From DATEMU01 sp964414585 (GTDB lineage Bacteria > Planctomycetota > Phycisphaerae > UBA1845 > UTPLA1), in the NCBI GenBank assembly GCA_964414585.1, contig CAYPXR010000037.1, positions 1 to 64,000 of the forward strand: a stretch of DNA of 64,000 nucleotides. The letters run 5' to 3'. Position numbers and translations under genes: made by a program. Below are positions 36,283-47,804 of the stretch, piece by piece (the stretch's first letter is position 1; every line of letters starts with the position of its first letter). A model generated the notes under the pieces. That model did not search any database. It saw only the letters and a list, made by a program, of their open reading frames with translations, and was not told where the DNA came from.

Positions 36283-36804
36283 TTACTTCTTCTTAGGGCT
36301 GAGTTTTTCGCGCATCTTGGACACGACCAGCTCGGGGATCAGCCGTCCGAGGTTGCCGCTCTCCAGGCCGCCCATCTCGCAAATCTGGCGGATGAGCGTG
36401 CTGCTGATCAAAGCCGTCGTGTCCGTCGTGAATAGAAATACCGTCTCGACGTCCCCGGCGATCATGTTCACGTTGGCCTGGCGAAGTTCGTTTCGAAGGT
36501 CGTCGCTGTCGCGGATGCCTTTGATGATGACGTCCGCCCCCTTGCGACGGACATAATCCATCGTCAGCCCGGCGTACGACTCGACGTCAACGTCCGGCTG
36601 CTCGCCCAACAGCTCCTTGAGCAAGGAGACGCGCTCTTCCTTGGTGAACAGCGGCTCTTTTTCCGGATTTCGTCCAACGGCGACGATCGTCTTGTCGAAG
36701 AGCTTTCGGCTGCGCTGGATGATGTCCAAATGACCCAGCGTCGGCGGGTCGAACGTCCCCGCGAAAACCGCCGTCTTTTGCTTACCGGTCTTGTTCATGG
36801 CCAC
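36283..36804 (-). CDS. coaD: Pantetheine-phosphate adenylyltransferase
   Basis: 173 residues, close to the usual length. Nucleotidyltransferase motif FAGTFDPPTLGHLD (TxGH) at about residues 14-27, substrate loop AVGRNPEKEPLF, GIRDSDDLRNELRQANVN and the C-terminal ISSTLIRQI. It transfers AMP from ATP to 4'-phosphopantetheine, the penultimate step of coenzyme A synthesis. Confidence 0.96.
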   Translation of the reverse strand: MAMNKTGKQKTAVFAGTFDPPTLGHLDIIQRSRKLFDKTIVAVGRNPEKEPLFTKEERVSLLKELLGEQPDVDVESYAGLTMDYVRRKGADVIIKGIRDSDDLRNELRQANVNMIAGDVETVFLFTTDTTALISSTLIRQICEMGGLESGNLGRLIPELVVSKMREKLSPKKK

Positions 36805-36832
36805 CCGCTGATCCGGACACGCTCGTCCTGCG

Positions 36833-38062
36833 CTATTCGTATCGTAACGCCTCGACCGGATCGAGACGAGACGCCTTCCACGCCGGGTAAATTCCGCTCA
36901 GCACCCCGACGATCGTCGCCATGGCCAGGGCCAGCCCGATCGCCCATCCCGTCGTGATGGTGGGGAGCACTCGCGTCATTCGTTCAATCGTCTTGGCCAG
37001 CCCCCAGCCGCTGAGCACGCCGACGCCGCCACCGAGCAGCGAGACGATGCTGGCCTCGATCAGGAATTGCTGCATGACGTCGCCGCGCTTGGCGCCCATC
37101 GCCATGCGCACCCCGATCTCCCGCGTGCGCTCGGTCACGGCGACCAGCATGATGTTCATGATGCCGATGCCGCCGACCGCCAGGCTGATTCCCGCGATGG
37201 AAAACAGGACAATGCTGATGATCTGTTGCAGCGTGGCGAATTGGGCCACGGCCTCTTTCTGGGCCTGCACTTGGAAATCGTCCTGTTTGCCCGCCCGAAT
37301 GCGATGACGGGACCGGAGTATCTTTTTGATCTCGCTCTTGGCCTTTTCGATGTCGCGGTCGTCCGGCGACGCGGCCGCGCACAGGATCATTTGCAGCGCG
37401 CTGAGTCCGTACAGATTGTCCATGGCCGTCGTGATGGGGATGATGACCTGCCGGTCGACGTCGGTGAACCCCACATTGCCCTTTTCCTCCATCACGCCGA
37501 TGACGGTAAACGTCCGCGCCCCCAGACTGCCGAAGATCTTGATCTTCTCGTCGATCGCCGGCCGTCCTCCGAACAATTCCTGTTTGACCTTCCACCCCAA
37601 CACGGCGACTTTGCTGGTCCCCTGAACGTCCTTGGATTCCAGGAAATTCCCTTCCACGACCTTGTGGCTGTTCATTTTCAAATAGGCTTCCGTTGCGCCC
37701 AGCACGGTCGCCGTCGTATTCTTGGAAAGGAATTTGATCAACGAGCTGGACTGGACCGAGGGCATGACCCGCGCGACCGACGGGCACTCCTTCTCGATCG
37801 CCATCGCGTCGCCCAGTTTGAGCGAGTCGAAATTGCCGACCATGCGTCCGCCGCGACGATCGACGTTCGGCGCGACGAAGATCGTGCTCGATCCCATCGA
37901 GGCAAAGCTTTCCTCGATTCCCGCGGTCATCCCCTTGAGAATCGCCATCGCCGCGACGACGGCGCCGACACCGATGACGACGCCAAGCGTGGCCAGAAAG
38001 GAGCGCAGCGGATGAATCCACAAGCTCCTCAGGGCCATTACGCAAATACGCAGGAAAAACAT
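36833..38062 (-). CDS. MacB-type ABC transporter permease (FtsX fold)
   Basis: 409 residues with the four-helix MacB/FtsX topology: one helix near residues 18-42 (LRSFLATLGVVIGVGAVVAAMAIL), a large periplasmic domain to about 285, then three helices ending in GIYPAWKASRLDPVEALRYE, the family C-terminus. It pairs with the ATPase (38066) and adaptor (38931) to form a tripartite MacAB-like system; exported substrate unknown. Confidence 0.92.
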   Translation of the reverse strand: MFFLRICVMALRSLWIHPLRSFLATLGVVIGVGAVVAAMAILKGMTAGIEESFASMGSSTIFVAPNVDRRGGRMVGNFDSLKLGDAMAIEKECPSVARVMPSVQSSSLIKFLSKNTTATVLGATEAYLKMNSHKVVEGNFLESKDVQGTSKVAVLGWKVKQELFGGRPAIDEKIKIFGSLGARTFTVIGVMEEKGNVGFTDVDRQVIIPITTAMDNLYGLSALQMILCAAASPDDRDIEKAKSEIKKILRSRHRIRAGKQDDFQVQAQKEAVAQFATLQQIISIVLFSIAGISLAVGGIGIMNIMLVAVTERTREIGVRMAMGAKRGDVMQQFLIEASIVSLLGGGVGVLSGWGLAKTIERMTRVLPTITTGWAIGLALAMATIVGVLSGIYPAWKASRLDPVEALRYE

Positions 38063-38065
38063 CCG

Positions 38066-38836
38066 CTACACCTTTGCCCGCCGGGCCATGGGCGGTGGGG
38101 CCTCCGGCGGCGCCGAGGGCGCATCGGCCGGCGCCATCATTCGAGTGAGGAATGCGGTGTCCGCCGCGCCGTCCTCGATGATCATTCCATCGCGCATGCA
38201 AATGACCCGCCGCGCCTGGATCGCCACGGACATTTCATGAGTCACGAGAATGATCGTCACCCCCGATCGGTTCAGTTCGTGGAATACTTCCATGATCTGC
38301 CGGCCGGTCCGGCTGTCCAGGTTTCCGGTCGGCTCGTCCGCGAGAATGATCTTCGGCTCGTTCACAATCGCCCGGGCGATGGCCACTCGCTGACGCTCGC
38401 CGCCGGACAGTTCGTTGGGCTTATGCGTCGCCCGCGGACTCAGACCGACCCGCTCGAGCGCCCGATACGAGGCATCGCGCACTCGCGCTCGCCGCGCATA
38501 AAAAAGCGGCACCGCCACGTTGTCGACCGCGCTGGTTCGTTGAATCAGGTTGAACGTCTGAAAGACGAAGCCGATTTTTCGATTGCGGATCACGGCGAGC
38601 TGCCGATCCGCCATCGCGCTGACCAGTTCGCCGTCCAGGAAATATTGTCCGCTCGTCGGCCGATCCAGACAGCCTATCAGGTGCATCAACGTGCTCTTGC
38701 CGCTCCCCGACGCGCCGGTCACGGAGATGAACTCGCCCTCGCCGACGTCCAGGCTCACGCCGTCCAACGCGCGCACAAGGGTGCCGCCCATCTCGTAATG
38801 TTTGGTCAGGGCCTCAATGTGGATCAACGAACTCAT
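38066..38836 (-). CDS. MacB/LolD-type ABC transporter ATP-binding protein
   Basis: 256 residues. Walker A GASGSGKSTLMH, signature LSGGERQRVAIARAI, Walker B IILADEPTGNLDS and switch ILVTHEMSVA are intact; the LIGCLDRPTSGQYFLDG segment is typical of the MacB/LolD group. A 30-residue Ala/Pro-rich C-terminal tail is unusual. It is separate from its permease, unlike E. coli MacB where the two are fused. Three bases separate its stop from the permease start. Confidence 0.93.
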   Translation of the reverse strand: MSSLIHIEALTKHYEMGGTLVRALDGVSLDVGEGEFISVTGASGSGKSTLMHLIGCLDRPTSGQYFLDGELVSAMADRQLAVIRNRKIGFVFQTFNLIQRTSAVDNVAVPLFYARRARVRDASYRALERVGLSPRATHKPNELSGGERQRVAIARAIVNEPKIILADEPTGNLDSRTGRQIMEVFHELNRSGVTIILVTHEMSVAIQARRVICMRDGMIIEDGAADTAFLTRMMAPADAPSAPPEAPPPMARRAKV

Positions 38837-38930
38837 TCAGTATTAGGTTGTCCAACCTGGTTGCACGATCTTGTCCGGCGCGGAGCCGGGGTTGGCATCG
38901 CGAAACGCGCCGTCGGGCTCCATTTACCGG

Positions 38931-40349
38931 TCACGCGCGGGACTTTTCACTTTCCTCGCGCTCCCGGTCGGTCTTCCGGGGCCGCTTGGTCCAAACCTCG
39001 TCGCCCGCCTTCAAACCCGAGAGGACGACCGTAAACGTTCCGTCCGTCACGCCGATCCGCACCGCGCGTTTTTCCTCGTCCCATCGGCCGGAGGGGCCTC
39101 GAACGGGAACATAGACGAAACATTCGCGTCCCTCGCTGACCAGCGCCTCGTTCTTGACCAGCAGCACGTCCTCGAGTTTTTCCGTCGTAAAGGACAGATC
39201 CGCCTGCAGCCCGATCAGCTTCTGCAAATCGTCGCCGACCAGTCGCACGCGAACATCGAAGGCGAGCGCGTTATTGACGCGTTTCGGCTCCGGCAGGATT
39301 CGCTCGATGACGCCCTCGTAGGATTGACCGCGATAGGCCTCGACCGTCACTTCGACTTTGCGGTTCAGTTTTTCGGCCAGATGTTCGGCCGCTCGCCGGG
39401 CGTATTCGTCGTCTTCCAATCGCACCGACGAACCGGGGCGGGCGTAATCCGGCGCGATCTTGCGAATCGCCCCGATGTCCGCCTCGTCCACCTGCGCCAG
39501 GACCAGCACCGCCGTCGTATCGATCAGCGTCATCACCGGCGTTCCGCCCGTGAAGCTCTGCGTACCGCTTTGGATCATTTCTCCTTCGCGGACTTGAATG
39601 CTGTAGACCATCCCGGACGTACGTGCGCGCACCACCGTTTCGTCCAATCGAAGTTTGGCCTCGTCCAGGAGCTTTTGCGCCGCGCGCAAAGCCGCGTCGG
39701 CCTGGGCCACGTCCTGCTGCGCGTTCCGTAGCAAAATCGACTCGTTGTTTTTTGCGGTTTTCAGATCGGCGTCGGCCATCTCGTAGTTGGCTTTCGTCGT
39801 GACGAATTCGACGTCGCCGGCAATCTCCTTGTCCTTGTACTCCTTCATCTTGGTCCAATGAAAGGCGGCATCATCCAGGCGCGCCTGGGCCCGCTGCGTC
39901 TGCAACGGGAGTTCCAGCTTCTGGTTTTCGAGCGCGATCAGCGATTTTTCATAGGCCGATTTCGCCCGATCCACATCGGCCTGCCGCGCCTCGACGTTGC
40001 GCTTCTCATCCACCGGGTCCAGCTCAATCAGGGTGTCGCCATCCTTGACCAACTGGCCCTCGACCACATGGATCTTCTGAACCTGCCCACCGGCCTTGCT
40101 CTTGATCTGTATGACTTTGTTGCCTTGCACCGTTCCCGTTGCGGTGACCGGGATGACGAGGGTTCCGAGCTTGGCCTGTTCCCGTTCACCGGCCAGCAGG
40201 ATGTCGCCGACCCGCACCAGGGAAACCAGATAAATGAGGAACACCAAGACCAGTGCGACGGCCCCAATGACCAGCCACTTGCGGGGAATGCCCTTGACCA
40301 GGCTCCAACTCTTTCCACCAATGCCGCTGACGGTTGTAGATTGGCTCAT
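38931..40349 (-). CDS. MacA/HlyD-type periplasmic adaptor subunit
   Basis: 472 residues. One N-terminal membrane helix (WLVIGAVALVLVFLIYLVSLV) precedes a lipoyl/barrel-sandwich half motif (VTATGTVQGNKVIQIKSKAGG), a coiled-coil hairpin (about residues 110-230, Ala/Lys/Glu-rich), the second lipoyl half (VRARTSGMVYSIQVREGEMI) and a beta-barrel. It should link the MacB-like pair to an outer-membrane channel, which is not encoded nearby. Confidence 0.9.
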   Translation of the reverse strand: MSQSTTVSGIGGKSWSLVKGIPRKWLVIGAVALVLVFLIYLVSLVRVGDILLAGEREQAKLGTLVIPVTATGTVQGNKVIQIKSKAGGQVQKIHVVEGQLVKDGDTLIELDPVDEKRNVEARQADVDRAKSAYEKSLIALENQKLELPLQTQRAQARLDDAAFHWTKMKEYKDKEIAGDVEFVTTKANYEMADADLKTAKNNESILLRNAQQDVAQADAALRAAQKLLDEAKLRLDETVVRARTSGMVYSIQVREGEMIQSGTQSFTGGTPVMTLIDTTAVLVLAQVDEADIGAIRKIAPDYARPGSSVRLEDDEYARRAAEHLAEKLNRKVEVTVEAYRGQSYEGVIERILPEPKRVNNALAFDVRVRLVGDDLQKLIGLQADLSFTTEKLEDVLLVKNEALVSEGRECFVYVPVRGPSGRWDEEKRAVRIGVTDGTFTVVLSGLKAGDEVWTKRPRKTDREREESEKSRA

Positions 40350-40483
40350 AGTAACGATCGATGACCTGACGCGGTTTTGAACACCCGGCGGGCGTGAGGC
40401 AAATCGCCGGGTTCGCGGCGTCCTTGCCAAACAGGCCCGTGCGCGAAATCACCAGCGGGTCTCGCGCGACTCAACCCGGAATC

Positions 40484-41590
40484 TTAGGGCCGATACGGCC
40501 GGTATTCCATCCCAAAGACCTTGGCCACGGCCTCGTTGGTCACCTGCCCCAGGTGCAGGTCAACGCCCTCGGCCAGCCCCGGGTCCTCCGCCGTCGCCTT
40601 CTTGTAGCCGAGATTCGCCAGACGCAAGGCGTACGGCAAGGTGGCATTGGTCAGCGCGAACGTGCTGGTCCGCCCCACCGCGCCAGGCATGTTGGTCACG
40701 CCATAGTGGACAACGCTGCTCACAATATACGTCGGGTCGGCGTGCGTCGTCGGGTGAATCGTCTCGCAGCAGCCCCCTTGATCGACTCCGACGTCCACGA
40801 TCACCGCGCCTGGCTTCATCAGTTTGAGGTAGCCTTTGGGAATCAGAATCGGACATCGCGCTCCGGGGATCAGCACCGCGCCGATGACCACGTCTGAGCG
40901 GGCCACGTATTGCCGGATCATGGCTTCATCGCTGAAGAGCAGTTGCACGTTGGCCGGCATGACGTCGGAGAGGTAGCGTAATCGTTCGAGATTGACGTCC
41001 ATCAGGACGACATGCGCCCCCAGACCCGCCGCGACCTTCGCCGCGTTGGTTCCCACGATTCCCGCCCCCAGGATCAGAACCGTCGCCGGCTCCACCCCCG
41101 GCACGCCGCCGAGCAGGATGCCGCGGCCCATCATCGGTCGTTCGAGATACTTGGCCCCCTCCTGAACGCTCATCTTTCCCGCCACTTCGCTCATCGGCGT
41201 CAGCAGCGGCAACCGTCCCGCCCGGTCTCGCACCGTCTCGTAAGCGATGGCGATGCACTTGCTCTTCATCACGCCTTCGGTGAGCCCCCGATCGGCCGCA
41301 AAATGAAAGTAGGTGAAGCAGACCTGCCCCTCGCGGAGCATCTCGCACTCGCTGCGCTGCGGCTCCTTGACCTTGATGATCATCTCCGACTTGGCGAAGA
41401 CGTCCTTGGCCGTGTCGATGATCGTCGCGCCGGCCGCCACGTATTCGTCATTCGTAAAACCGGAACCGGCCCCCGCATCCGTTTCGACATAAACCTTGTG
41501 CCCGGCCTTCACCAACTGGGCCGCGCCCGACGGGATGAGGCCCACGCGGTACTCGTCCGACTTAATCTCCTTCACACAGCCGACAATCAT
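40484..41590 (-). CDS. ald: Alanine dehydrogenase
   Basis: 368 residues, the full length of bacterial Ald. MIVGCVKEIKSDEYRVGLIP at the start supplies a substrate arginine; KVKEP carries the catalytic lysine region, YETV and the NAD-binding VLILGAGIVGTNAAKVAAGLGA follow, and HYGVTNMPGAVGRTST is the classic C-terminal Ald motif. It interconverts alanine and pyruvate plus ammonia with NAD. It is divergent from an NtrBC-like pair. Confidence 0.95.
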   Translation of the reverse strand: MIVGCVKEIKSDEYRVGLIPSGAAQLVKAGHKVYVETDAGAGSGFTNDEYVAAGATIIDTAKDVFAKSEMIIKVKEPQRSECEMLREGQVCFTYFHFAADRGLTEGVMKSKCIAIAYETVRDRAGRLPLLTPMSEVAGKMSVQEGAKYLERPMMGRGILLGGVPGVEPATVLILGAGIVGTNAAKVAAGLGAHVVLMDVNLERLRYLSDVMPANVQLLFSDEAMIRQYVARSDVVIGAVLIPGARCPILIPKGYLKLMKPGAVIVDVGVDQGGCCETIHPTTHADPTYIVSSVVHYGVTNMPGAVGRTSTFALTNATLPYALRLANLGYKKATAEDPGLAEGVDLHLGQVTNEAVAKVFGMEYRPYRP

Positions 41591-41916
41591 GGTGCCCGAC
41601 GCTCCCTTCTTTGTTCCAGCGCGAAAGCCTGTGAAATAAGTGGGCCAATGCTATTGGATACGGTGCGGAACGGCAACGCGATCTCAAACCGCATGCGGGG
41701 CTGATCGAATCTGGCGGATTCGATGTACTCCTAACGCCATAACACGCCGCTAGTTGCGATTGAAACGGCAAACACCCCCCGGAAACGTTGTGGTCCGATA
41801 TCAACTCCGCTATTCGACAGAAACGACCAAATGATGCCAAAAAACAACATTAGCCTTGATTCACTCGCCGGCGCACCGATACTGATTCTGGAATTCGGCG
41901 GGAAACGGGAAGTCAA
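41591..41916. promoter_or_regulatory. Divergent control region between ald and the NtrB-like kinase
   Basis: 326 bp with no convincing gene. Toward the kinase, TTGATT (41855-41860) and GATACT (41877-41882), 16 bp apart, form a weak sigma-70 candidate. No sigma-54 (GG-N10-GC) box was convincing by eye in front of ald, so regulation of ald by the adjacent sigma-54 activator remains only a possibility. Confidence 0.35.
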
Positions 41917-43108
41917 ATGCCCAAGACCGACACGCCAACTCGACCGACCGCGAAGCAGGACGCCGCCCTTGCGCGCGGACTTTTCGAGGCGGCCTTCGAG
42001 TCTCTGCCGATGGCGATCCTGGTCTTCGACAAGCAGTTGGAAGTCATTCTTCGAAATCAAGCCGCCAAAGAACTGATTCCCGACGGCGCCGACCTCTCCC
42101 GCGCGCTCACACAGCTCACCGTGGAAAGCCGCTACGAGGACTGGACCGCGGAACTCCGAAAGGTCATCGAGACCGGTCTTCCTCGTCGAATTGACGTCAA
42201 GGCTCGCGACCACCACGGCGAATCGGAGACCTTTCTTCACGTGCTGATTCATCCGCTTCGCGGTCCCGACGGCGGACCGACGATCGGCGGTCTGCTCCTC
42301 GCCGACGACGTCACCGCGCACATCGGCATGGAGCGGCGACTCGCCGTCTCCGAGCGCCTCGCCGCCGTCGGCAAACTTGCCGCGCGCGTGGCCCACGAAC
42401 TCAACAACCCGCTCGACGGCATCCTTCGTTACACCAATCTCGCGATCCGACAATCCGGCGAGAACCCGACGAATTCGAAGCTCGCCCATTATCTCGAACA
42501 AGTCCGCTCCGGCATCCTCCGCATGAGCGAGATCACGCGCGACTTGCTCGAATTCTCCCGCAATACTCCCGGCTCCTTCGAGCAGGCCACCATCAACAAG
42601 ATCGTTGAAGACGCCATCAGCGCCATGGAAGGCCGCGCCCAGGATTGCAACATCACCGTCGTCTGCAACTTCCATCAGGCGGACATGCCCGTCGTCCGCG
42701 GCAGCAACCTCTTCCAGGTCTTTTGCAACCTCATCAAGAACGCGATCGAAGCCATGCCGGACGGCGGGACGCTGACGCTCACGACCCAATTGATCAACGA
42801 CGATGTGGTCGTGATCGTCGAGGACACCGGCATCGGTCTGCCTCCAGACGCCAATCACATTTTCGACCCCTTTTTCACGACCAAACCCGTCGGTCAGGGG
42901 ACCGGCCTGGGCCTCGCGGTCTCCAGGGATCTGATCGAAAAATACGCCGGAACGATCACCGCCGAGCGCCGCCAATCGGGCGGCACACGAATGACCGTTC
43001 GCATTCCGATCCGAAGCTGTGCCGCCGTGCCGCTTGGAAAGTTCCGCGGAACGGCCGCCGAAAAGCCGGCCGCCAGCGACGCCCGCGCAAACACAGGAGA
43101 ATCACCTC

Positions 43109-43116
<8 letters not shown>
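41917..43116 (+). CDS. PAS-domain sensor histidine kinase, NtrB-like
   Basis: 399 residues, no membrane helix, so a cytosolic sensor. A PAS-like domain (about 20-135, AAFESLPMAILVFDKQLEV) is followed by the HisKA H-box RVAHELNNPLDGILRY with the phosphorylated histidine near residue 160, N-box FCNLIKNAIEAMPDGG, G1 EDTGIGLPP and G2 GQGTGLGLAVSRDL. Architecture and partner make it an NtrB-type kinase for the response regulator that starts eight bases before its stop codon. Confidence 0.93.
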
Positions 43117-44581
<1,465 letters not shown>

Positions 44582-44606
44582 ACGAACTCACCGTCAATCA
44601 GAGTGA

Positions 44607-46910
44607 CTATGGTAAAGCCCCAGGCAAGCTTGTCTGGGGCCTTATTTTTCTTACGCCAGCAACCGTGATCAGCCCAATCAAGAAAACAACAATGAACCCC
44701 ACCGTCTTCAACGAAAAATGCGGATGCGTCGGATCGGCCTCGAACTCCGTCATCCCCAGGAACGACTTCAACCACTCCACACGCGTCGCCGCCACCGCCA
44801 GGCCGTTGTTCGCGATATGGATGAGCATGGCCGGATAGATCGACCCCGTGCGCAACACGACAACCGCGAGCAGCATACCCAGCAGCGTGTGCACCGGGAT
44901 CTTGTCGATCTCCATGTGAAAGAGGCCGAAGACCACGCCGACAAGAAGCGCCACCCGCAACGTCGACATCGAATCGCGCAAGCCCGCAAGTAAAAACCCT
45001 CTGAACAACAGTTCCTCGCAAATCCCCGGCAGCACCGCCAGGACCATAACCAGCCAAAACAGCGACCCCGACAACAGCGTCTCCGCCATCTTCGCCATAT
45101 CGTCCGCCTGCGGCGGGTAATACATGAACTGAACCTGACGCAGCAGGTTCGACACCGGTACCACGGATACCGCCAGGAGCAACGCGCCGAGCATCGCTCG
45201 TCCGTCCGGCGGCTGGAGCGAGAACGTCCTCCGCCAGTCGAGTTTGAGATACCACGCGACCAGAAATGCCGGCATCGCCAGCACCAACACTTGCGAAGCA
45301 GCCAGCACGACCTTGAACCGCAGCGCAGACGACGTCAAATCGATGAAATAGCTCTGCCAATAAAAATTGAGTGGAAAGAGCACCACCACGATGACCACCG
45401 CCAGCGCCGCCGATGGATACATCCGCGGTCGGATGAACCGCCGTCTAAACATCGTCTTGTAGCTGCCGACGTCGGAAAAGAGGACGGCCTCATGCCCATA
45501 GAGCTTCGCCGCCGCCGTCACCGCCGCCGCCGCGTAGAACGCCGTCGAGAGCAGGCACACCGTCATCGCCGCCGGTTGATAGTTCCCGAGAAACAATTCG
45601 CGGATCAGAATGACCACGTTCGCCACTGGAATCACCAGCAGCACCCCTTCCAGCCGCGTCGTCGGCATGTACGAAACCACCATCGCCGGGATAAGAAACG
45701 CCATCATCACCGGCATCATGTAATTCTGCGCCTCCTTGAACGTCCGCGCGAAGCTGCACGTCGCCAGCATCACCCCGCCCGCCAGCACCGCAAACGGCAG
45801 CATGGCCAGAAGCACGATTGGCGCCGCCGTCGTCAAGAAACCCTTCTGCTTCGACGCCTCCAGTTCCAACTGCCGGCGACGCTCCAGATAGTCCCGCTGC
45901 GAAAGCACCCCACTGGTCGATTCGTGCGTATGCCGCTTGATGATCTTCTGCGCTTCCAGCTCCTCCGCCGCCGAAATCGGCCGTCGCATCGATCCCGCCA
46001 ATTCCCCGATATGACTGAAATGAAACATGGCCGTCATCGACCCGAGGTTCAGTGCCGTGCTGATCATCGCAATCGTCACGATCACCCCGAATTTCCCCGC
46101 GACGATCTGCCCCACCGGCACCGGCGAGACCGCCAGCGTCTCCAGCGTCCCGCGCTCGCGCTCGCCCGCGGTCAGATCGATCGCCGGATACAACGCACCC
46201 GTCACCGTCATAATGACGAGCAGGAACGGAATCACCATCGCCAGAATCTTCGCGAACTGCTGTTGAGGACTCGAGGTGGAAAGGCTGCTTTCCAGAATCG
46301 GCGTCAGCGTTCCGGTTCCGCCGGGCAGTCCCGCCACGCGCAGCTTGACGATTCGCTCTGATTCGTTTCCGAGAATATTCTCCAACTGCACGTAAACGAA
46401 CTCCGATCGTGGGTTCGTATCGCAGTGAATGATTTGCGCGACCCGGTTCACTTCGTCGGCCGGATGCTCGGGGTCCGGCGGCGGTTCGATCAGCACGCCC
46501 GCGTGATAAGTTTGATCCGCGACCGCGTCCCACAAGGATTTTCCCGGCGGCAGGACGTCAATGTCCACCTGGTCTGCGCGAAGATAAGCGCGCAGCCCCT
46601 GCATGCCGGCCCCATTGGGTACTTCGTCGTCCGACGGTTCTTCAGAGGCCTGCCCTTGCCCTCGCTCCGCGTCCTCACGGGCGAGCACGCCCTCCAACCA
46701 CGCTTTGTGCGCCTCCGTCGGGACGCAAATCGAATAATGCTCCGCCTGCCGCCGGCCCGTCTCGGCCTTCAGTGCCTGGACGATGATGATCATCAGCACC
46801 GGATAGAGTACGATGGGCACAAGCACCATCGCCATCAGCGTCCGCCGATCGCGCAGCGTCTCCACCAGCTCCTTGCGATAAACCACCCAAACTCGCCGGT
46901 AATCCTTCAT
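44607..46910 (-). CDS. ABC-2 permease (NatB-like) fused to a CPBP intramembrane protease
   Basis: 767 residues. Residues 1-440: NatB-type permease (VVYRKELVETLRDRRTLMAMVLVPIVLYPVLM, shown in part), a long extracytoplasmic loop, and TAGERERGTLETLAVSPVPVG before the helices. Residues about 530-740: second membrane unit with CPBP (Abi/CaaX) motifs CEELLFRG (about 630), FGLFHME and LIHIANNG. CPBP proteins are membrane metalloproteases or related. The fusion with an ABC exporter is an architecture known from planctomycetes; the role of the protease part is unknown. Partner ATPase at 46939. Confidence 0.88.
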   Translation of the reverse strand: MKDYRRVWVVYRKELVETLRDRRTLMAMVLVPIVLYPVLMIIIVQALKAETGRRQAEHYSICVPTEAHKAWLEGVLAREDAERGQGQASEEPSDDEVPNGAGMQGLRAYLRADQVDIDVLPPGKSLWDAVADQTYHAGVLIEPPPDPEHPADEVNRVAQIIHCDTNPRSEFVYVQLENILGNESERIVKLRVAGLPGGTGTLTPILESSLSTSSPQQQFAKILAMVIPFLLVIMTVTGALYPAIDLTAGERERGTLETLAVSPVPVGQIVAGKFGVIVTIAMISTALNLGSMTAMFHFSHIGELAGSMRRPISAAEELEAQKIIKRHTHESTSGVLSQRDYLERRRQLELEASKQKGFLTTAAPIVLLAMLPFAVLAGGVMLATCSFARTFKEAQNYMMPVMMAFLIPAMVVSYMPTTRLEGVLLVIPVANVVILIRELFLGNYQPAAMTVCLLSTAFYAAAAVTAAAKLYGHEAVLFSDVGSYKTMFRRRFIRPRMYPSAALAVVIVVVLFPLNFYWQSYFIDLTSSALRFKVVLAASQVLVLAMPAFLVAWYLKLDWRRTFSLQPPDGRAMLGALLLAVSVVPVSNLLRQVQFMYYPPQADDMAKMAETLLSGSLFWLVMVLAVLPGICEELLFRGFLLAGLRDSMSTLRVALLVGVVFGLFHMEIDKIPVHTLLGMLLAVVVLRTGSIYPAMLIHIANNGLAVAATRVEWLKSFLGMTEFEADPTHPHFSLKTVGFIVVFLIGLITVAGVRKIRPQTSLPGALP
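44617..44652. terminator. Bidirectional terminator between convergent genes
   Basis: A nearly perfect 24-bp palindrome (GCCCCAG at 44617-44623, CTGGGGC at 44634-44640, with a CAAGCTTG core) is followed on the plus strand by CTTATTTTTCTT. On the minus strand it overlaps the last codons and stop of the CPBP-fusion gene. It ends the NtrC-like gene and probably both operons. Confidence 0.8.
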
Positions 46911-46916
46911 TCCGTA

Positions 46917-46951
46917 CTTCGCTATTCGCTATTCGCCATTAGTAATTTGTC
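46917..46951. repeat. Heptad array, ATTCGCT family (5 units)
   Basis: Five units in register: CTTCGCT, ATTCGCT, ATTCGCC and two diverged (ATTAGTA, ATTTGTC). The array starts 7 bp upstream of the permease ATG and runs over the stop codon of the ATPase gene, supplying its last residues (NY). Confidence 0.75.
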
Positions 46952-47724
46952 GTGTGCCCCGGTCCCGCGATATCCAGCACATGCTCCCCTTGTCCGCAAA
47001 GCTTCAAAAAAATCTCACTCAATCGCCGGCGCCCCGACGCCGCCTGCAATTCTTCCAGCGTCCCCTCGCCCACCAGTCGCCCTTCATGAATCAGCCCGCA
47101 CCGCTGGCACAACCGCTCCGCGTCGTCCAGATAATGCGTGGACATGATGATCGCCTTGCCGCGCGCGCCTTCCGAGCGGATAAAGTCCAGCACGATCCGA
47201 TTCGTCAGCACGTCCAGCCCGAGCGTCGGCTCATCCATGATCAGAATCGGCGGATCGCCCATCAGCGCCCGCGCGATGTTGGTCCGCTGCTTCTGCCCGG
47301 TGGAGAGCCCGCCGCATCGCAAATCCGCGAATTCGCCCATGTCCAGCCATTGGATGAGTTCCGCGATTCGCCGGTTGACCGCCGCGCGCTCCAGGCCGAG
47401 CAGCTCCCCGAAATAAGTCAGTAATTCCCTCGGTGAAAGACGCTGATAAAGCCCCGTGCTCGCCGTCAAATACCCCAGGCACCCCTTCGCCGACGGTTTG
47501 TCTTTGGCCACATCAAATCCGTTGAGCCGGACTCGCCCGGACGTCGGCGTCAGCAATCCACTCACCATCCGCAGCGCCGTCGTCTTGCCCGCGCCGTTGG
47601 GCCCGAGCAATCCGTAAATCTCCCCCGGCGCGACGCGAAAGGTCAGCCCGTTGACGGCCCACTTTTCGCCGCCCTCCGTTGTGGGAAAGATTTTGGTCAG
47701 CTCGTCGACTTCGACCATGTCCAA
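46939..47724 (-). CDS. ABC transporter ATP-binding protein (NatA-like)
   Basis: 261 residues. Walker A GPNGAGKTTALR, signature LSTGQKQRTNIARAL, Walker B ILIMDEPTLGLD and switch IIMSTHYLDDAERL are intact. The sequence type is NatA, matching the NatB-like permease downstream; Na+ or drug export cannot be decided. The C-terminal two residues are encoded by the heptad array. Confidence 0.93.
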   Translation of the reverse strand: MDMVEVDELTKIFPTTEGGEKWAVNGLTFRVAPGEIYGLLGPNGAGKTTALRMVSGLLTPTSGRVRLNGFDVAKDKPSAKGCLGYLTASTGLYQRLSPRELLTYFGELLGLERAAVNRRIAELIQWLDMGEFADLRCGGLSTGQKQRTNIARALMGDPPILIMDEPTLGLDVLTNRIVLDFIRSEGARGKAIIMSTHYLDDAERLCQRCGLIHEGRLVGEGTLEELQAASGRRRLSEIFLKLCGQGEHVLDIAGPGHTTNY

Positions 47725-47804
47725 TCCGTTCCGCGCTCCGCTCCGGACCGCCGAGCCGTATAATAGCCGCCACTGCAGGAAGTAACAGACGGCGTTCTTT
47801 CGCC

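Noticed and set aside
37067..39034. 655-codon plus-strand frame across the MacB-type genes
   Set aside because: It spans two genuine minus-strand genes and their junction and has no recognisable domain.
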